A stretch of DNA of 64,000 nucleotides. Source: Microbispora siamensis (GTDB lineage: Bacteria > Actinomycetota > Actinomycetes > Streptosporangiales > Streptosporangiaceae). Each line of letters begins with the position of its first letter. Position 1 is the first letter of the stretch. The DNA is taken from positions 62,001-126,000 of the forward strand of contig NZ_BOOF01000003.1 of NCBI RefSeq assembly GCF_016863095.1. Direction: 5' to 3'. The position numbers and the translations under genes are program-made. This document shows, one piece after another, positions 9,701-17,945 of the stretch. The notes under the pieces were generated by a model that made no database searches, was not told the origin of the DNA, and saw only the letters and a list, made by a program, of their open reading frames with translations.

Positions 9701-9961
9701 GTCGCTTCCGCCGGTGCGGCTGAGCAGCCGGTCGATCCAGAAGTCGGTGCCGGAGCTCTCGGAGTCGTAGACGGCCCGCAGCATGTTCCCCGTGCTGTAG
9801 CCGACGGGCGGCGTGGGGATGGCGGGACCGGTGAACGTGGGATAGCCGATGGTCTGGGCGGCGGAGGCGTCCTGCCTCGGCACCATGAGGGCGCCGATGA
9901 CGAGGCAGAGCACCACCGCCACGGTCAGGGATCTGAACCGGGGATGGACGAACGCCGGCAT
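6777..9961 (-). pseudogene. Secreted MGH1-like glycoside hydrolase with two F5/8-type domains, frame-interrupted
   Basis: A large exported (alpha/alpha)6 glycosidase in two frames. ATG 9961 has the strong ribosome site AAGGAGGT. The first part (9961 to about 8545) has a signal peptide ending DASAA, a beta-sandwich and the start of the catalytic barrel (NNLDANLPGQTYQFP, HIDDLKYLRTPLYAYGDW), ending at HWRSGNLDRT. The frame then changes and resumes at VLWDPSNRVLEHRHVATNT. Relatives normally have several dozen residues between these motifs, so a short deletion plus frameshift is inferred. The second part completes the barrel and carries two discoidin-like sugar-binding domains. It heads the run MGH1 - GH127 - GH43 under operator A. 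A sequencing or assembly error is possible. Confidence 0.75.
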
Positions 9962-10036
9962 CACGTCACCTCCTTCGGGGGTGGTTGGGGGGACGGTCAC
10001 CCGGGGGCGGATGCCGCGCTTGAGCCCACAATCGAT

Positions 10037-10054
10037 GCCGAAAAGGTTTTCGGC
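10037..10054. promoter_or_regulatory. LacI-type operator A (MGH1/GH127/GH43 run)
   Basis: GCCGAAAAGGTTTTCGGC is an 18-base inverted repeat, perfect except for its central GG. It is located 76 bases upstream of the MGH1-like start in an AT-richer gap. The same AAAAGGTTTT core recurs at 11263, 16043 and 16157, with a weaker copy at 10171. It is probably the binding site of one or both nearby LacI proteins. Confidence 0.7.
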
Positions 10055-10170
10055 AACGTTAACTTTCGGTAACGAGATCAGCGCGCAGGCGGCATTGATG
10101 GCGGCGCGCTCGCCCGCATATGGTCAGGGCGTGCGGGTGCCTTCTCCCGCGCCTTTTCTGAAATGTCTTT

Positions 10171-10184
10171 CGAAAGGATTTCGG
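10171..10184. promoter_or_regulatory. LacI-type operator E overlapping the lacI-1 ribosome site
   Basis: CGAAAGGATTTCGG, a degenerate copy of the locus operator, overlaps the AAAGGA ribosome site and the GTG start of the first LacI gene. Next to it is the ten-base palindrome CTTTCGAAAG. This placement suggests autoregulation. Confidence 0.5.
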
Positions 10185-11218
10185 TGGGCCGACGTCGTTC
10201 CGGAATGGTGACGCTCACCGACGTCGCCGCCCGGGCCGGGGTCTCGGTGGCGACGGCTTCCAAGGCCCTGAACAACCGGGCCGAGGTCGCCGAGGAGACC
10301 CGCGCCCGGGTGCGGCGGGCCGCGGCCGAGCTGTCCTTCCGCCCCAACGCGCTCGCCCAGGGGCTGATCTCCGGCCGCACCCGCACCATCGGGCTGCTCA
10401 CCGACGAGCTCGGCGGGCGCTTCTCCATGCCCGTGCTGCTCGGGGTGGAGAACGCGCTGGGCAACGAGGAGATGTCTGTCGTGCTGTGCGACGCGCGCGG
10501 CGACGCCATCCGGCGCCAGCACTACATCCGCACGCTGCTGGCCCGGCAGGTCGACGGGTTCGTCATCCTGGGCGAGAGCAACGACGTGCGGCCGTCCCTG
10601 ACCCGGGACATCCCCGTGCCGGTGGTCTACGTGTACGGCGAGTCCAGCGACCCGGCCGACCTGTCGATCCTCGCCGACGACACGGGAGGGGCCCGGCTGG
10701 CCGCCGGTCATCTGATCGCGCTGCGCCGCCGCCACATCGCGCACATCACCGGTCCCGAGTCCTACCGGGCCGCCCGCGACCGGGCCGCCGCCCTGCGCGC
10801 GGCACTGGACGAGGCCGGCCTCGATCTGGCCGGTGGCGAGCCGTTCTTCGGCGAGTGGTCGCGCCGGTGGGGCCGCCACGCCACCCGGATGCTGATCACC
10901 GCGGCCCCCGAGGTGGACGCGATCTTCTGCGGCAACGACCAGATCGCCGACGGCGCCTGCGAGGCCCTGGCCGCCCTGGGACGGCGCATCCCCGACGACG
11001 TCGCGGTGGTGGGCTACGACAACTGGGAGGCGCTCGCGGCCGACTGCCGCCCGCCGCTGACGACCATCGACCTCAACCTCGAACAGCTCGGCGCCGCGGC
11101 GGTCGAGCACCTGTCGGCCGCCCTCGACGGGCACCGCACGTCCGGCGTCGTACGGCGGACGGGGCGGCTGGTGGTGCGGGAGTCGACCGGCCCGCTCCCC
11201 CGCCGCCCCGGCAACTGA
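10184..11218 (+). CDS. LacI-family transcriptional regulator (first paralogue)
   Basis: A DNA-binding repressor of about 344 residues with the N-terminal LacI helix-turn-helix (TLTDVAARAGVSVATASKALN), the hinge helix FRPNALAQGL, and a C-terminal periplasmic-binding-like sugar sensor (FCGNDQIADGACEALAALG, VVGYDNWEALAAD). GTG 10184 has AAAGGA five bases upstream; an ATG at 10163 and one at 10205 are alternatives. It is divergent from the MGH1/GH127/GH43 run with operators A and E between them. Its recognition helix segment SxATASKALN is the same as in the second LacI at 16177, so both may read the same operators. The inducer is probably an arabinose-type sugar, inferred from context. Confidence 0.88.
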   Translation: MGRRRSGMVTLTDVAARAGVSVATASKALNNRAEVAEETRARVRRAAAELSFRPNALAQGLISGRTRTIGLLTDELGGRFSMPVLLGVENALGNEEMSVVLCDARGDAIRRQHYIRTLLARQVDGFVILGESNDVRPSLTRDIPVPVVYVYGESSDPADLSILADDTGGARLAAGHLIALRRRHIAHITGPESYRAARDRAAALRAALDEAGLDLAGGEPFFGEWSRRWGRHATRMLITAAPEVDAIFCGNDQIADGACEALAALGRRIPDDVAVVGYDNWEALAADCRPPLTTIDLNLEQLGAAAVEHLSAALDGHRTSGVVRRTGRLVVRESTGPLPRRPGN

Positions 11219-11262
11219 AATCCACGGAGAATTACCACTCCGCGATTATCGCCAATATGTCA

Positions 11263-11278
11263 GAAAAGGTTTTCGCAA
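11263..11278. promoter_or_regulatory. Orphan LacI-type operator B between convergent genes
   Basis: GAAAAGGTTTTCGCAA followed by GAAACTTTC lies between the stop of lacI-1 and the stop of the cytoplasmic GH127. The match to operator A continues outside the core (CAA..G..AACTTTC). No start codon is adjacent, so it looks displaced or serves as a roadblock or looping site. Confidence 0.5.
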
Positions 11279-11286
11279 TGAAACTT

Positions 11287-13026
11287 TCAGCGGGCTTCAG
11301 GCAGCCAGACCCGCATCGTCGCGGGCCCCCGGTTGCCCCAGCGGTGGTAGGGCACGAGCCACAGCACCATCGGCTCCCCCTGCTCCGTCCGGGCCTCGCC
11401 GTACGGCCAGCCGTCGTCCTCGGCGACGACGTGACGGGCGGCGACCTCCAGGGACGGCCCGCGCTCCACCGGTGGCGTGGCGGTGCTGACCTCGATCTGC
11501 GACAGCAGCGGCGCGTCTCCGGGCGACTCCGCGCAGTAGACCAGGGGCCCGCGCTCGACCGCCACGCACCCGCGCACGGCGTCCACCCGGGGATCGGCGC
11601 GGACCCAGCGCGGCGACATCGGGATGTCGAGACGGACCTCCTCGCCCTGCTGCCAGGAACGTTCCCACTCGTGCCGGCCGCCGCCCGCCCAGCCCGGGAC
11701 GCGCACCGTGATCCGGCGCGGGTCCGCCGGAGCCTCCTCGACGGTCAGCGTCACCGAGCCCGACCAGGGGTAACCCGTGGAGACCCGCACCCGCAGCCCG
11801 TCGTGGCCGATGACCGACGGCGTGATGTGCTGGACATGGATTCCCCGCTCGTCGGCCGTCGCGAGGTAGGCGGGCAGGGAGGCGAAGGTGCGGGCGAGGT
11901 TCGTGGGACAGCACGACACCTCGCGCCAGGGGGCGCGCAGCCCGCCCTCCGCACGCGGGCTGACCCCCTCGACCTTCTCCCCCGGCACCCGCACCTGGAG
12001 GGGGTTGGCGTAGAAGAACGACTTCCCGTCGAGGGCCGGCCCGGCGGCGACGACGTTGTAGAGCGTGCGCTCGGCCAGGTCCGCGTAGCGGGGGTCGCCG
12101 GTCGCCAGCAGCAGCCGGTGGGCCAGCATGACCGACGCCACCCCGGCGCAGGTCTCGTTGTAGGCGCGGTCGGGCGGCAGCTCGTAGTCGTCGCCGAACG
12201 CCTCCCCCGAGTGCCGCGACCCCATGCCGCCGGTCAGGTACGTGCGCCGGGCGACCGTGCGCTCCCACTGCCGCTCGACGGTCTCCAGCAGTTCCTTGTC
12301 GCCCGTCTCCACGGCCAGGTCCACGACCCCGCAGGCCAGGTAGAGCGCGCGTACGGCATGGCCGCGGAACACCTCGGCCCGCCGTACGGGCAGGTCGTCC
12401 TGGTAGTAGGCGCGGCCGAACTCGATGTCGGCGAGCGCCGGCAGCCCGCGCCGCTCGACGAACCTGCGGGCCATCTCCAGGTAGCGTTCCGCGCCGGTCT
12501 CCCGGTAGAGCTCGACCAGCGCCATCTCGATCTCCGGGTGCCCGCAGACCTCCGTGCCCTCCATGAACGTCGCGCAGACGTGGTCGGCGGCGCGGCGGAC
12601 CACGTCCCACAGCTCGTCCTCGCCGTGGGTGCGCTTGCGGGCGATCCCGGCCTGGATCAGGTGGCCGTAGCAGTACAGCTCGTGGCCCCACTCCAGGTCG
12701 GTGTACCGCGCGCCGGGCCACTTGGTGTTGAGGTAGCCGTCGGCCTCCTGCGCCGCGGCGACGACGCGGGTCAGCTCCTCGATCCGCGGGTCGCCCGCCC
12801 AGGCCATCGCCTCCATCAGCTTGTAGACCTCGGAGTCGCTGAACTCGCGTCCGCGCCGCGGCTCGCCCGCGAAGTTGCCGATCCACCCCACCCGCTCCAT
12901 CCACGTGTAGCAGTGGTCGATGATCGTCTGGGTCGGCTGCGATCCCCAGAACCCGGGGAGCAGGCGGACGCCCGGCAGGCCGAGGGGGGTGAGGGCGCCG
13001 GAGGAGGGCGCGACGGGACTAACCAC
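11287..13026 (-). CDS. Cytoplasmic GH127 beta-L-arabinofuranosidase
   Basis: A 579-residue retaining glycosidase without a signal peptide, so intracellular. It removes terminal beta-L-arabinofuranosyl units, as on hydroxyproline-linked arabinans. The zinc-thiolate active site of the family is complete: Glu275 (SGEAFGDDY, acid/base), Glu291 and Cys293 (YNETCAG), and the Cys372-Cys373 pair (VSCCPTNLAR), where Cys372 is the expected nucleophile. The spacing matches the characterised HypBA1 numbering 322, 338, 340, 417 and 418. It overlaps the second permease by eight bases and is the last gene of the importer operon, which implies it acts on the imported oligosaccharide. This is the only intact GH127 in the window. 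Confidence 0.9.
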   Translation of the reverse strand: MVSPVAPSSGALTPLGLPGVRLLPGFWGSQPTQTIIDHCYTWMERVGWIGNFAGEPRRGREFSDSEVYKLMEAMAWAGDPRIEELTRVVAAAQEADGYLNTKWPGARYTDLEWGHELYCYGHLIQAGIARKRTHGEDELWDVVRRAADHVCATFMEGTEVCGHPEIEMALVELYRETGAERYLEMARRFVERRGLPALADIEFGRAYYQDDLPVRRAEVFRGHAVRALYLACGVVDLAVETGDKELLETVERQWERTVARRTYLTGGMGSRHSGEAFGDDYELPPDRAYNETCAGVASVMLAHRLLLATGDPRYADLAERTLYNVVAAGPALDGKSFFYANPLQVRVPGEKVEGVSPRAEGGLRAPWREVSCCPTNLARTFASLPAYLATADERGIHVQHITPSVIGHDGLRVRVSTGYPWSGSVTLTVEEAPADPRRITVRVPGWAGGGRHEWERSWQQGEEVRLDIPMSPRWVRADPRVDAVRGCVAVERGPLVYCAESPGDAPLLSQIEVSTATPPVERGPSLEVAARHVVAEDDGWPYGEARTEQGEPMVLWLVPYHRWGNRGPATMRVWLPEAR

Positions 13027-13801
13027 GCAAGGCTCCTGACATGAATCCGCGGACGTAGTAGCGCTGCAGGACGAGGAAGAGCAGCAGGCAGGGCACCGCC
13101 ATGACCATGACGCCGGCCTGCAGCATGCCGTAGTCGATCGCGCCGAACGTCTTCTGCGTCATGCTGACGACGGCGACCGGCAGCGGGAAGCTCGACCCGT
13201 CGTTGAGCAGGATCAACGGCGCGAAGAAGTCGTTCCACGAGGCGAGGAACGCGAACAGGCCGACGGTGATCAGGCCAGGCCGCACGGCGGGCAGCAGGAT
13301 GCCGATCAGCGCGCGCAGCGAACCGCACCCGTCGACCATCGCGGCCTCCTCCAGCTCCTTCGGGACGGCCTCGAAGGAGTTGCGCATCATGTAGGTGGCG
13401 AAGGGAAGCTGGAACATCACAAAGACCAGGGCCAGCCCGACCAGGGAGTTCTGCAGCCCGACGTACCCGAGCAGGACGTACAGCGGGATGAGGATGGTGG
13501 CGTACGGCACCATGAGGATCGCGAGCGTGGCCAGGAAGAGCAGATTCTTGCCGGGGAAGCGGAACCGGGCGAACGCGTAGCCGCCGAGCGCCGAGACGAC
13601 GACGGTGCCGGCGACCGTGATCACGGACACCAGGAGGCTGTTGCCGAAGTAACGCGGCAGGCCCTCGCCGAACCGCGCCATCTGCGCGTAGTTGCCGAGC
13701 GTGTAGCCGCCGTCCTGTCCCCGCAGCGAGGACCAGCCGCTCCACAGCAGCGGGAACAGGAACAGCACGGCCAGCGCCGACCGGGACGAGTAGTACCTCA
13801 T
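13019..13801 (-). CDS. Carbohydrate ABC transporter permease (second)
   Basis: A 260-residue inner-membrane subunit of a CUT1-type sugar importer, with six predicted membrane segments starting at about residue 8 and the EAA loop EEAAMVDGCGSLRALIGILLP. It pairs with the permease upstream to form the channel. ATG 13801 overlaps the upstream stop by four bases (ATGA), showing translational coupling. No ATPase gene is present in the operon, as is common in actinomycetes where a shared MsiK-like ATPase drives many sugar importers. Confidence 0.9.
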   Translation of the reverse strand: MRYYSSRSALAVLFLFPLLWSGWSSLRGQDGGYTLGNYAQMARFGEGLPRYFGNSLLVSVITVAGTVVVSALGGYAFARFRFPGKNLLFLATLAILMVPYATILIPLYVLLGYVGLQNSLVGLALVFVMFQLPFATYMMRNSFEAVPKELEEAAMVDGCGSLRALIGILLPAVRPGLITVGLFAFLASWNDFFAPLILLNDGSSFPLPVAVVSMTQKTFGAIDYGMLQAGVMVMAVPCLLLFLVLQRYYVRGFMSGALRG

Positions 13802-14706
13802 CTCAGGACCTTCAACTGGAGGGTGTTGAGCGCGACCAGGACGGCCAGCAGCACGACGGAGATCGCGGCGGCGCCGCCGAGGTCGAACTTGAAGAACGCG
13901 TTGCGGTAGATCACCATCACCATCGAGACCGTGCTGTTGTCGGGCCCGCCGTTGGTGAAGATGAAGAACTGGTCGAAGGCGAGCAGCGACCCGGTGATGC
14001 TGAGGATCAGCATCAGCGCGAGGGTCGGGCGCAGCAGCGGCAGCGTGATCCGGGTGAACACCTGCCAGCGGGACGCGCCGTCGGACCTGGCCGCCTCGTA
14101 GACCTCGACCGGGATGGACTGCAGGCCGGTCAGCAGGATCAGCATGTTGAACCCGGCGAAGCGCCAGAGCACCAGCACGATCGTGGAGGTGAGGGCCATG
14201 TTCGGCGTGCCGGTCCACTTCACGCCGAGGAACCCGAACGGGCCGACGTCGTTGTTGAGCATGCCGTAGAACAGCAGCGCCGCCGCGGCGAACCCGACCG
14301 CGCCGGGCAGGAAGAACGCCGTACGGAAGAAGCCGACGCCGGGCCGGCGCTCCTGCACGAGCAGCGCGAGGCCGAGGGCCAGCGCCGACAGCAGCACCGT
14401 GATGATCGCGGTGTACTTCAGCGTGAAGACCACGGCGCCGGGGAACAACGGGTCGTCGGCGATCTTCGCGTAGTTCGCCGGGGCGTTGAACGTCGGCGCC
14501 CCGAGCAGCGGCCACCTGTGCAGCGACATCACGACGACCAGCACGAGCGGGGCGAGGAACAGGGTGAGGACGATCACGGCGGTGGGCGCCGCGTAGGCCA
14601 TCCCGGCCAGCGCGCGCAGGGTGCCCGGACGGGCCGGGGCGCGTCGGCCCCGGCCCGCACGGGCCGCCGTCACATGGACAGTGCCACTCACTGGGCCTGC
14701 CATCAC
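13798..14706 (-). CDS. Carbohydrate ABC transporter permease (first)
   Basis: A CUT1-family permease of about 302 residues with six membrane helices after a basic, probably cytoplasmic N-terminus. The ATPase-contacting EAA loop is VYEAARSDGASRWQVFTRITLP. The start is GTG 14706 or the next codon ATG 14703; both overlap the stop of the binding-protein gene, indicating coupling. It is the second gene of the leftward operon lipoprotein - permease - permease - GH127. Confidence 0.9.
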   Translation of the reverse strand: MMAGPVSGTVHVTAARAGRGRRAPARPGTLRALAGMAYAAPTAVIVLTLFLAPLVLVVVMSLHRWPLLGAPTFNAPANYAKIADDPLFPGAVVFTLKYTAIITVLLSALALGLALLVQERRPGVGFFRTAFFLPGAVGFAAAALLFYGMLNNDVGPFGFLGVKWTGTPNMALTSTIVLVLWRFAGFNMLILLTGLQSIPVEVYEAARSDGASRWQVFTRITLPLLRPTLALMLILSITGSLLAFDQFFIFTNGGPDNSTVSMVMVIYRNAFFKFDLGGAAAISVVLLAVLVALNTLQLKVLR

Positions 14707-15974
14707 TGCTGGAGGGACTGGTTGACGGACTCGTTGAGCGAGGCGACCTTCGAGGCGTCCCCGAAGACGGCCTCACGCGCCAGCCTGAGCCACGGCCCCT
14801 GCGGGTCGTTGAACGTCTGGCCGAACTTCAGCGCGTACGGCGTCCTGCCCTTGGCGACGAGCGAGTTGATCAGCACCACCCGCGGGTCGGCGGACGAGTA
14901 CTTGTTGTCCGCCAGGTCGGTGCGGGCCACCACGTCCTTGTTCTTGGCCATGACCTCGACCTGGGCCTCGTCGGAGACCGACCAGGACAGGAAGTCCCAC
15001 GCCTCGTCCGGGTGCTGGGAGGTGGCCGAGATGCCGACCGAGTCGCCGCCGACGAAGGTGGACTCGCCGCCGTCGGGGCCCGCGATGGGCGCGACGCCGA
15101 TCTTCATGTCCGCCGGCATCGACCCGAGCGTGGTGGACGGCATCGGCATCACGCCGATCTCGCCCTTGGGGAAGAAGCCGGTCCAGGTCGGCCCCTGCTC
15201 CTCCTTGGTGGTCGGTCCGGTGACGCCCTTCTCGTACAGGCTCCGGTAGATCGCGAAGACGTCGGTCATCGGCGGCTTGTCCACCAGCGACTGGGTGCCG
15301 TCCTCGTTCATCACGTCGCCGCCCGCGGCCCAGACCGACGGCCAGAACGTGAAGACGTAGCAGCCTCCGCAGTTGCCGCCGAAGAAGGTGCCGTGGACCT
15401 TGCCGTCCTTGCCCAGCTTCTCCTGCACGGTCGTGGCCTGCTCGGCGAACTCCTTGAGCGTGGTGGGGCCCTTCTCCGGGTCGAGCCCCGCCTTCTTGTA
15501 GAGGTCCTTGTTCCAGAACCAGACCGACAGGTCGAGGGTGTGCGGCAGCGTGTACTGCCGGTTCTCGTACGTGCCGAGCCGCATGTGCGAGGGGGCCAGC
15601 GCGTCCTTGAACGGGAGCTTGGCGATCCGGTCGGTGATGTCCAGGAACAGACCCTGGGAGGTGTAGTTGGGCACGAAGATCACGTCGGCGGCGAAGATGT
15701 CGGGGAGCTGCTTGGCCCCCGCCGCCGCGGCGATCCTCGGCTGATAGTTGTCGGTGGGGATGACGGTCAGCTTGACCTGGTTCTTGTGGGTCTTGTTGTA
15801 GGCGTCGACCAGGCGCTGGCTCTGCGCCTGGGTGGCGGCGCGGGTCCACATCGTGACGGTGACCGGGCCGCTCGACCCGGCCGATGCCGATCCCGCGGGC
15901 TCGCCGCCGCCGCAGGCCGCGAGTGCCGCGGCCAGGAGCGCTGCGGCCGTGATCGCCGGCAGTCGTCTGAACAT
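14703..15974 (-). CDS. Sugar-binding lipoprotein of ABC importer
   Basis: A 423-residue extracellular solute-binding protein of the family 1 type that captures the sugar and delivers it to the permeases. The signal peptide ends in a lipobox LAAC with the lipidated Cys21 followed by Gly and Ser-rich linker. Binding-lobe features include MWTRAATQAQSQRLVDAYNK near the start and KGEIGVMPMPSTT. The ribosome site AAGGAG lies ahead of ATG 15974. It is the first and probably most strongly expressed gene of the importer operon, with operator C upstream. The ligand is probably an arabino-oligosaccharide judging by the GH127 in the operon. Confidence 0.9.
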   Translation of the reverse strand: MFRRLPAITAAALLAAALAACGGGEPAGSASAGSSGPVTVTMWTRAATQAQSQRLVDAYNKTHKNQVKLTVIPTDNYQPRIAAAAGAKQLPDIFAADVIFVPNYTSQGLFLDITDRIAKLPFKDALAPSHMRLGTYENRQYTLPHTLDLSVWFWNKDLYKKAGLDPEKGPTTLKEFAEQATTVQEKLGKDGKVHGTFFGGNCGGCYVFTFWPSVWAAGGDVMNEDGTQSLVDKPPMTDVFAIYRSLYEKGVTGPTTKEEQGPTWTGFFPKGEIGVMPMPSTTLGSMPADMKIGVAPIAGPDGGESTFVGGDSVGISATSQHPDEAWDFLSWSVSDEAQVEVMAKNKDVVARTDLADNKYSSADPRVVLINSLVAKGRTPYALKFGQTFNDPQGPWLRLAREAVFGDASKVASLNESVNQSLQQ

Positions 15975-16042
15975 CGGTGCTCCTTACGGGGGGTGTGCCG
16001 TGCTGGCAGGTGCTCCTCGCGTGAAGATCACGGAAAATGACC

Positions 16043-16060
16043 TAAAAGGTTTTCGGAAAC
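16043..16060. promoter_or_regulatory. LacI-type operator C (importer operon)
   Basis: TAAAAGGTTTTCGGAAAC, 70 bases upstream of the sugar-binding lipoprotein, carries the shared AAAAGGTTTT core and extends to AACGTAGC like operator A. It lies in the divergent gap with lacI-2 and probably represses the importer operon. Confidence 0.65.
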
Positions 16061-16155
16061 GTAGCCGCAACATACGCCGCCGTCAATGGCATGCCTAGTC
16101 CTTGCGTCATCACGGAACGGCGACTATCTTCGGCAAGGCCGTAGTCGCCCACAGT

Positions 16156-16172
16156 CTGAAAAGGTTTTACGT
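16156..16172. promoter_or_regulatory. LacI-type operator D at the lacI-2 start
   Basis: CTGAAAAGGTTTTACGT has the shared core and ends a few bases before ATG 16177 of the second LacI gene. Its position over the start suggests autoregulation. Confidence 0.6.
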
Positions 16173-16176
16173 ATCG

Positions 16177-17184
16177 ATGGCTCCTCCGCAACGACCCGCC
16201 ACGATCACCGACGTGGCCGCCCTCGCGGGGGTCTCGATCGCGACCGCGTCCAAGGCGCTCAACGGCCGGGGACAGGTTCGCGCGGAGACCCGCAGGCGCG
16301 TCTTCCAGGCAGCGGAAGAGCTGTCGTTCCAGCCGAACGCGCTGGCCCGCAGCCTGCTGACCGGATCCACCCGCACGATGGGCCTGCTCACCAGTGACAG
16401 CGTCGGCCGTTTCGGCATCCCCGTGCTGCTCGGCGCCGAGGACGCCTTCGGCGCGGGTGAGATGGCGGTGCTGCTGTGCGACGCCCGCGGCGACGCCATC
16501 CGCGAGCAGCACCACATCCGCACACTGCTGACCCGCCGGGTGGACGGCCTCATCGTCGTGGGCGAGAGCACCGACCCCCGGCCCTCGATAAGCCGCGACC
16601 TGCCCGTGCCCGTCGTGTACGCCTACGCGCCGTCCGACGACCCGGACGACGTGTCGTTCGTGCCCGACGACGTGGACGGTGCGGCGCAGGCCGTACGGCA
16701 CCTGGTGACCCTCGGCCGGCGCAGGATCGCGCACGTCACCGGCCCGCAGCACTACCAGGCCGCCCAGGACAGGGCGGCCGGGGTGACGCTCGCGCTGGAG
16801 GAGGCGGGGCTGCCGATGTCCGGCGGCCAGGTCCTGTACGGCGTGTGGTCGCAGCGCTGGGGACGGCAGGCCGCCGAGGTGATCCTGCGCGCCGATCCCG
16901 AGGTGGACGCCGTCGTCTGCGGCAGCGACCAGATAGCGGCCGGCCTCGTGGAGGCCGCGCGGGAACGCGGGCGACGGGTGCCGGAGGACCTCGCGGTGGT
17001 CGGCTACGACAACTGGGAGGTCCTGTCCACGGAGACCAGGCCCCCGCTGACCACGGTCGACATGAACCTGGAGGTGCTCGGCCGCACGGCCGCCCAGCAC
17101 CTGTTCGCGGCGCTCGGCGGCCGGGCCACCCCCGGCGTCCACCGACTGCCCTGCCGCCTCGTGATCCGCGAGTCGACCGTGTAA
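16177..17184 (+). CDS. LacI-family transcriptional regulator (second paralogue)
   Basis: A 335-residue LacI repressor: helix-turn-helix ATITDVAALAGVSIATASKAL, hinge helix FQPNALARSLL, then the sugar-sensing domain (VCGSDQIAAGLVEAARERG, VVGYDNWEVLSTE). It is collinear with and closely similar to the first LacI throughout. ATG 16177 is chosen because the domain begins ten residues later; no good ribosome site is seen, so translation may be leaderless. It is divergent from the importer operon. Its TAA stop at 17182-17184 ends on the first base of the outermost, degenerate CRISPR repeat of array 1. The protein lacks the last few residues present in the paralogue, so the array boundary may have trimmed it. 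Confidence 0.88.
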   Translation: MAPPQRPATITDVAALAGVSIATASKALNGRGQVRAETRRRVFQAAEELSFQPNALARSLLTGSTRTMGLLTSDSVGRFGIPVLLGAEDAFGAGEMAVLLCDARGDAIREQHHIRTLLTRRVDGLIVVGESTDPRPSISRDLPVPVVYAYAPSDDPDDVSFVPDDVDGAAQAVRHLVTLGRRRIAHVTGPQHYQAAQDRAAGVTLALEEAGLPMSGGQVLYGVWSQRWGRQAAEVILRADPEVDAVVCGSDQIAAGLVEAARERGRRVPEDLAVVGYDNWEVLSTETRPPLTTVDMNLEVLGRTAAQHLFAALGGRATPGVHRLPCRLVIRESTV

Positions 17185-17587
17185 TTGCGACCCTTGGCCG
17201 CCCCGGAGGACGACCGCCACCGGTGAACGCCGGACGTCGCCCGTCCGTCCATCGCCGCATTAAGATCCTCGGCCGCCCCGAAGGGCGACCGCCACGCCGA
17301 GCGCCCAGATCTTCAGGTAGTGGTCGTGGGTGTTGCGATCCCCGGTCGCCCCGGAGGGCGACCGCCACCGAGGTAGCCGTCAAGGTGGCCGGATGGTACT
17401 GGGGCGTTGCGATCCTCGGTCGCCCCGGAGGGCGACCGCCACGCCCTGCGGAAGAACGAGCGGCCGCGTCACGAGAGCGTTGCGATCCTCGGCCGCCCCG
17501 AAGGGCCACCGCCACTCACGATCATGGCCCCGATGTTCAGGAGCTTGTCGGTTGCGATCCTCGGCTGCCCCGAAGGGCGACCGCCAC
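17184..17587 (-). CRISPR. CRISPR array 1 (type I-C-associated, 6 repeats, 5 spacers)
   Basis: Six 37-base repeats begin at 17184, 17259, 17332, 17406, 17479 and 17551, separated by spacers of 38, 36, 37, 36 and 35 bases. On the plus strand each reads GTTGCGATCCTC...GCGACCGCCAC. In transcript sense (minus strand) it starts GTGGCGGTCGCCC, forms the hairpin GGTCGCCC-TCCG-GGGCGACC, and ends AGGATCGCAAC. The two leftmost copies are degenerate (ATTGCGACCC, ATTAAGATCC), marking the leader-distal end. The leader should therefore be on the right, in the AT-rich gap shared with the cas operon. The far end touches the stop codon of lacI-2. Confidence 0.95.
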
Positions 17588-17945
17588 AGCACCTGATAGG
17601 CATCATGCCTGATGAGGCGTCGTTGACCATGAATGCTAATTTTCATATCAAGTTACAAATCGGGCCATAACTCCTTAAGGAGCTATGGCGTGTCGCATGA
17701 GCACTTGTGGTTCCGAACTACGGGAGCCGTAGGAGTACAAGGTAACTTCACCCCGATCGGAATCGATGCTATAGGAGGGCGATGCCCTCGGCCGCCGAAA
17801 TCAAAGATCATGGTTGGGCGCGAAAGCCCGGCTACAAGAAGCAACGGTGCTGTCCTGTGGACGGGATTCCTCCGAACTTGCTGAAATTGTCGGTCGCCTC
17901 TCCTACAGTTCAGCTCTCGCAGATCTTCCGCATAGAGAGGCGACC
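17588..17945. promoter_or_regulatory. Array-1 leader and cas-operon promoter region
   Basis: These 358 bases hold no gene I can support. The first about 90 are AT-rich for this genome and sit at the leader end of array 1; they include AGGCATCATGCCT. The perfect palindrome CTCCTTAAGGAG is at 17671-17682. An ATG at 17782 follows AGGAGGG at very short spacing and opens a frame of about 118 codons, but the predicted peptide resembles nothing known and overlaps cas3, so it was not called. AGAGAGG at 17934-17940 is the ribosome site for cas3. Confidence 0.5.

Noticed and set aside
17671..17682. CTCCTTAAGGAG palindrome as cas operon operator
   Set aside because: Too short and unique in the window to support a regulator; mentioned only within the leader region.
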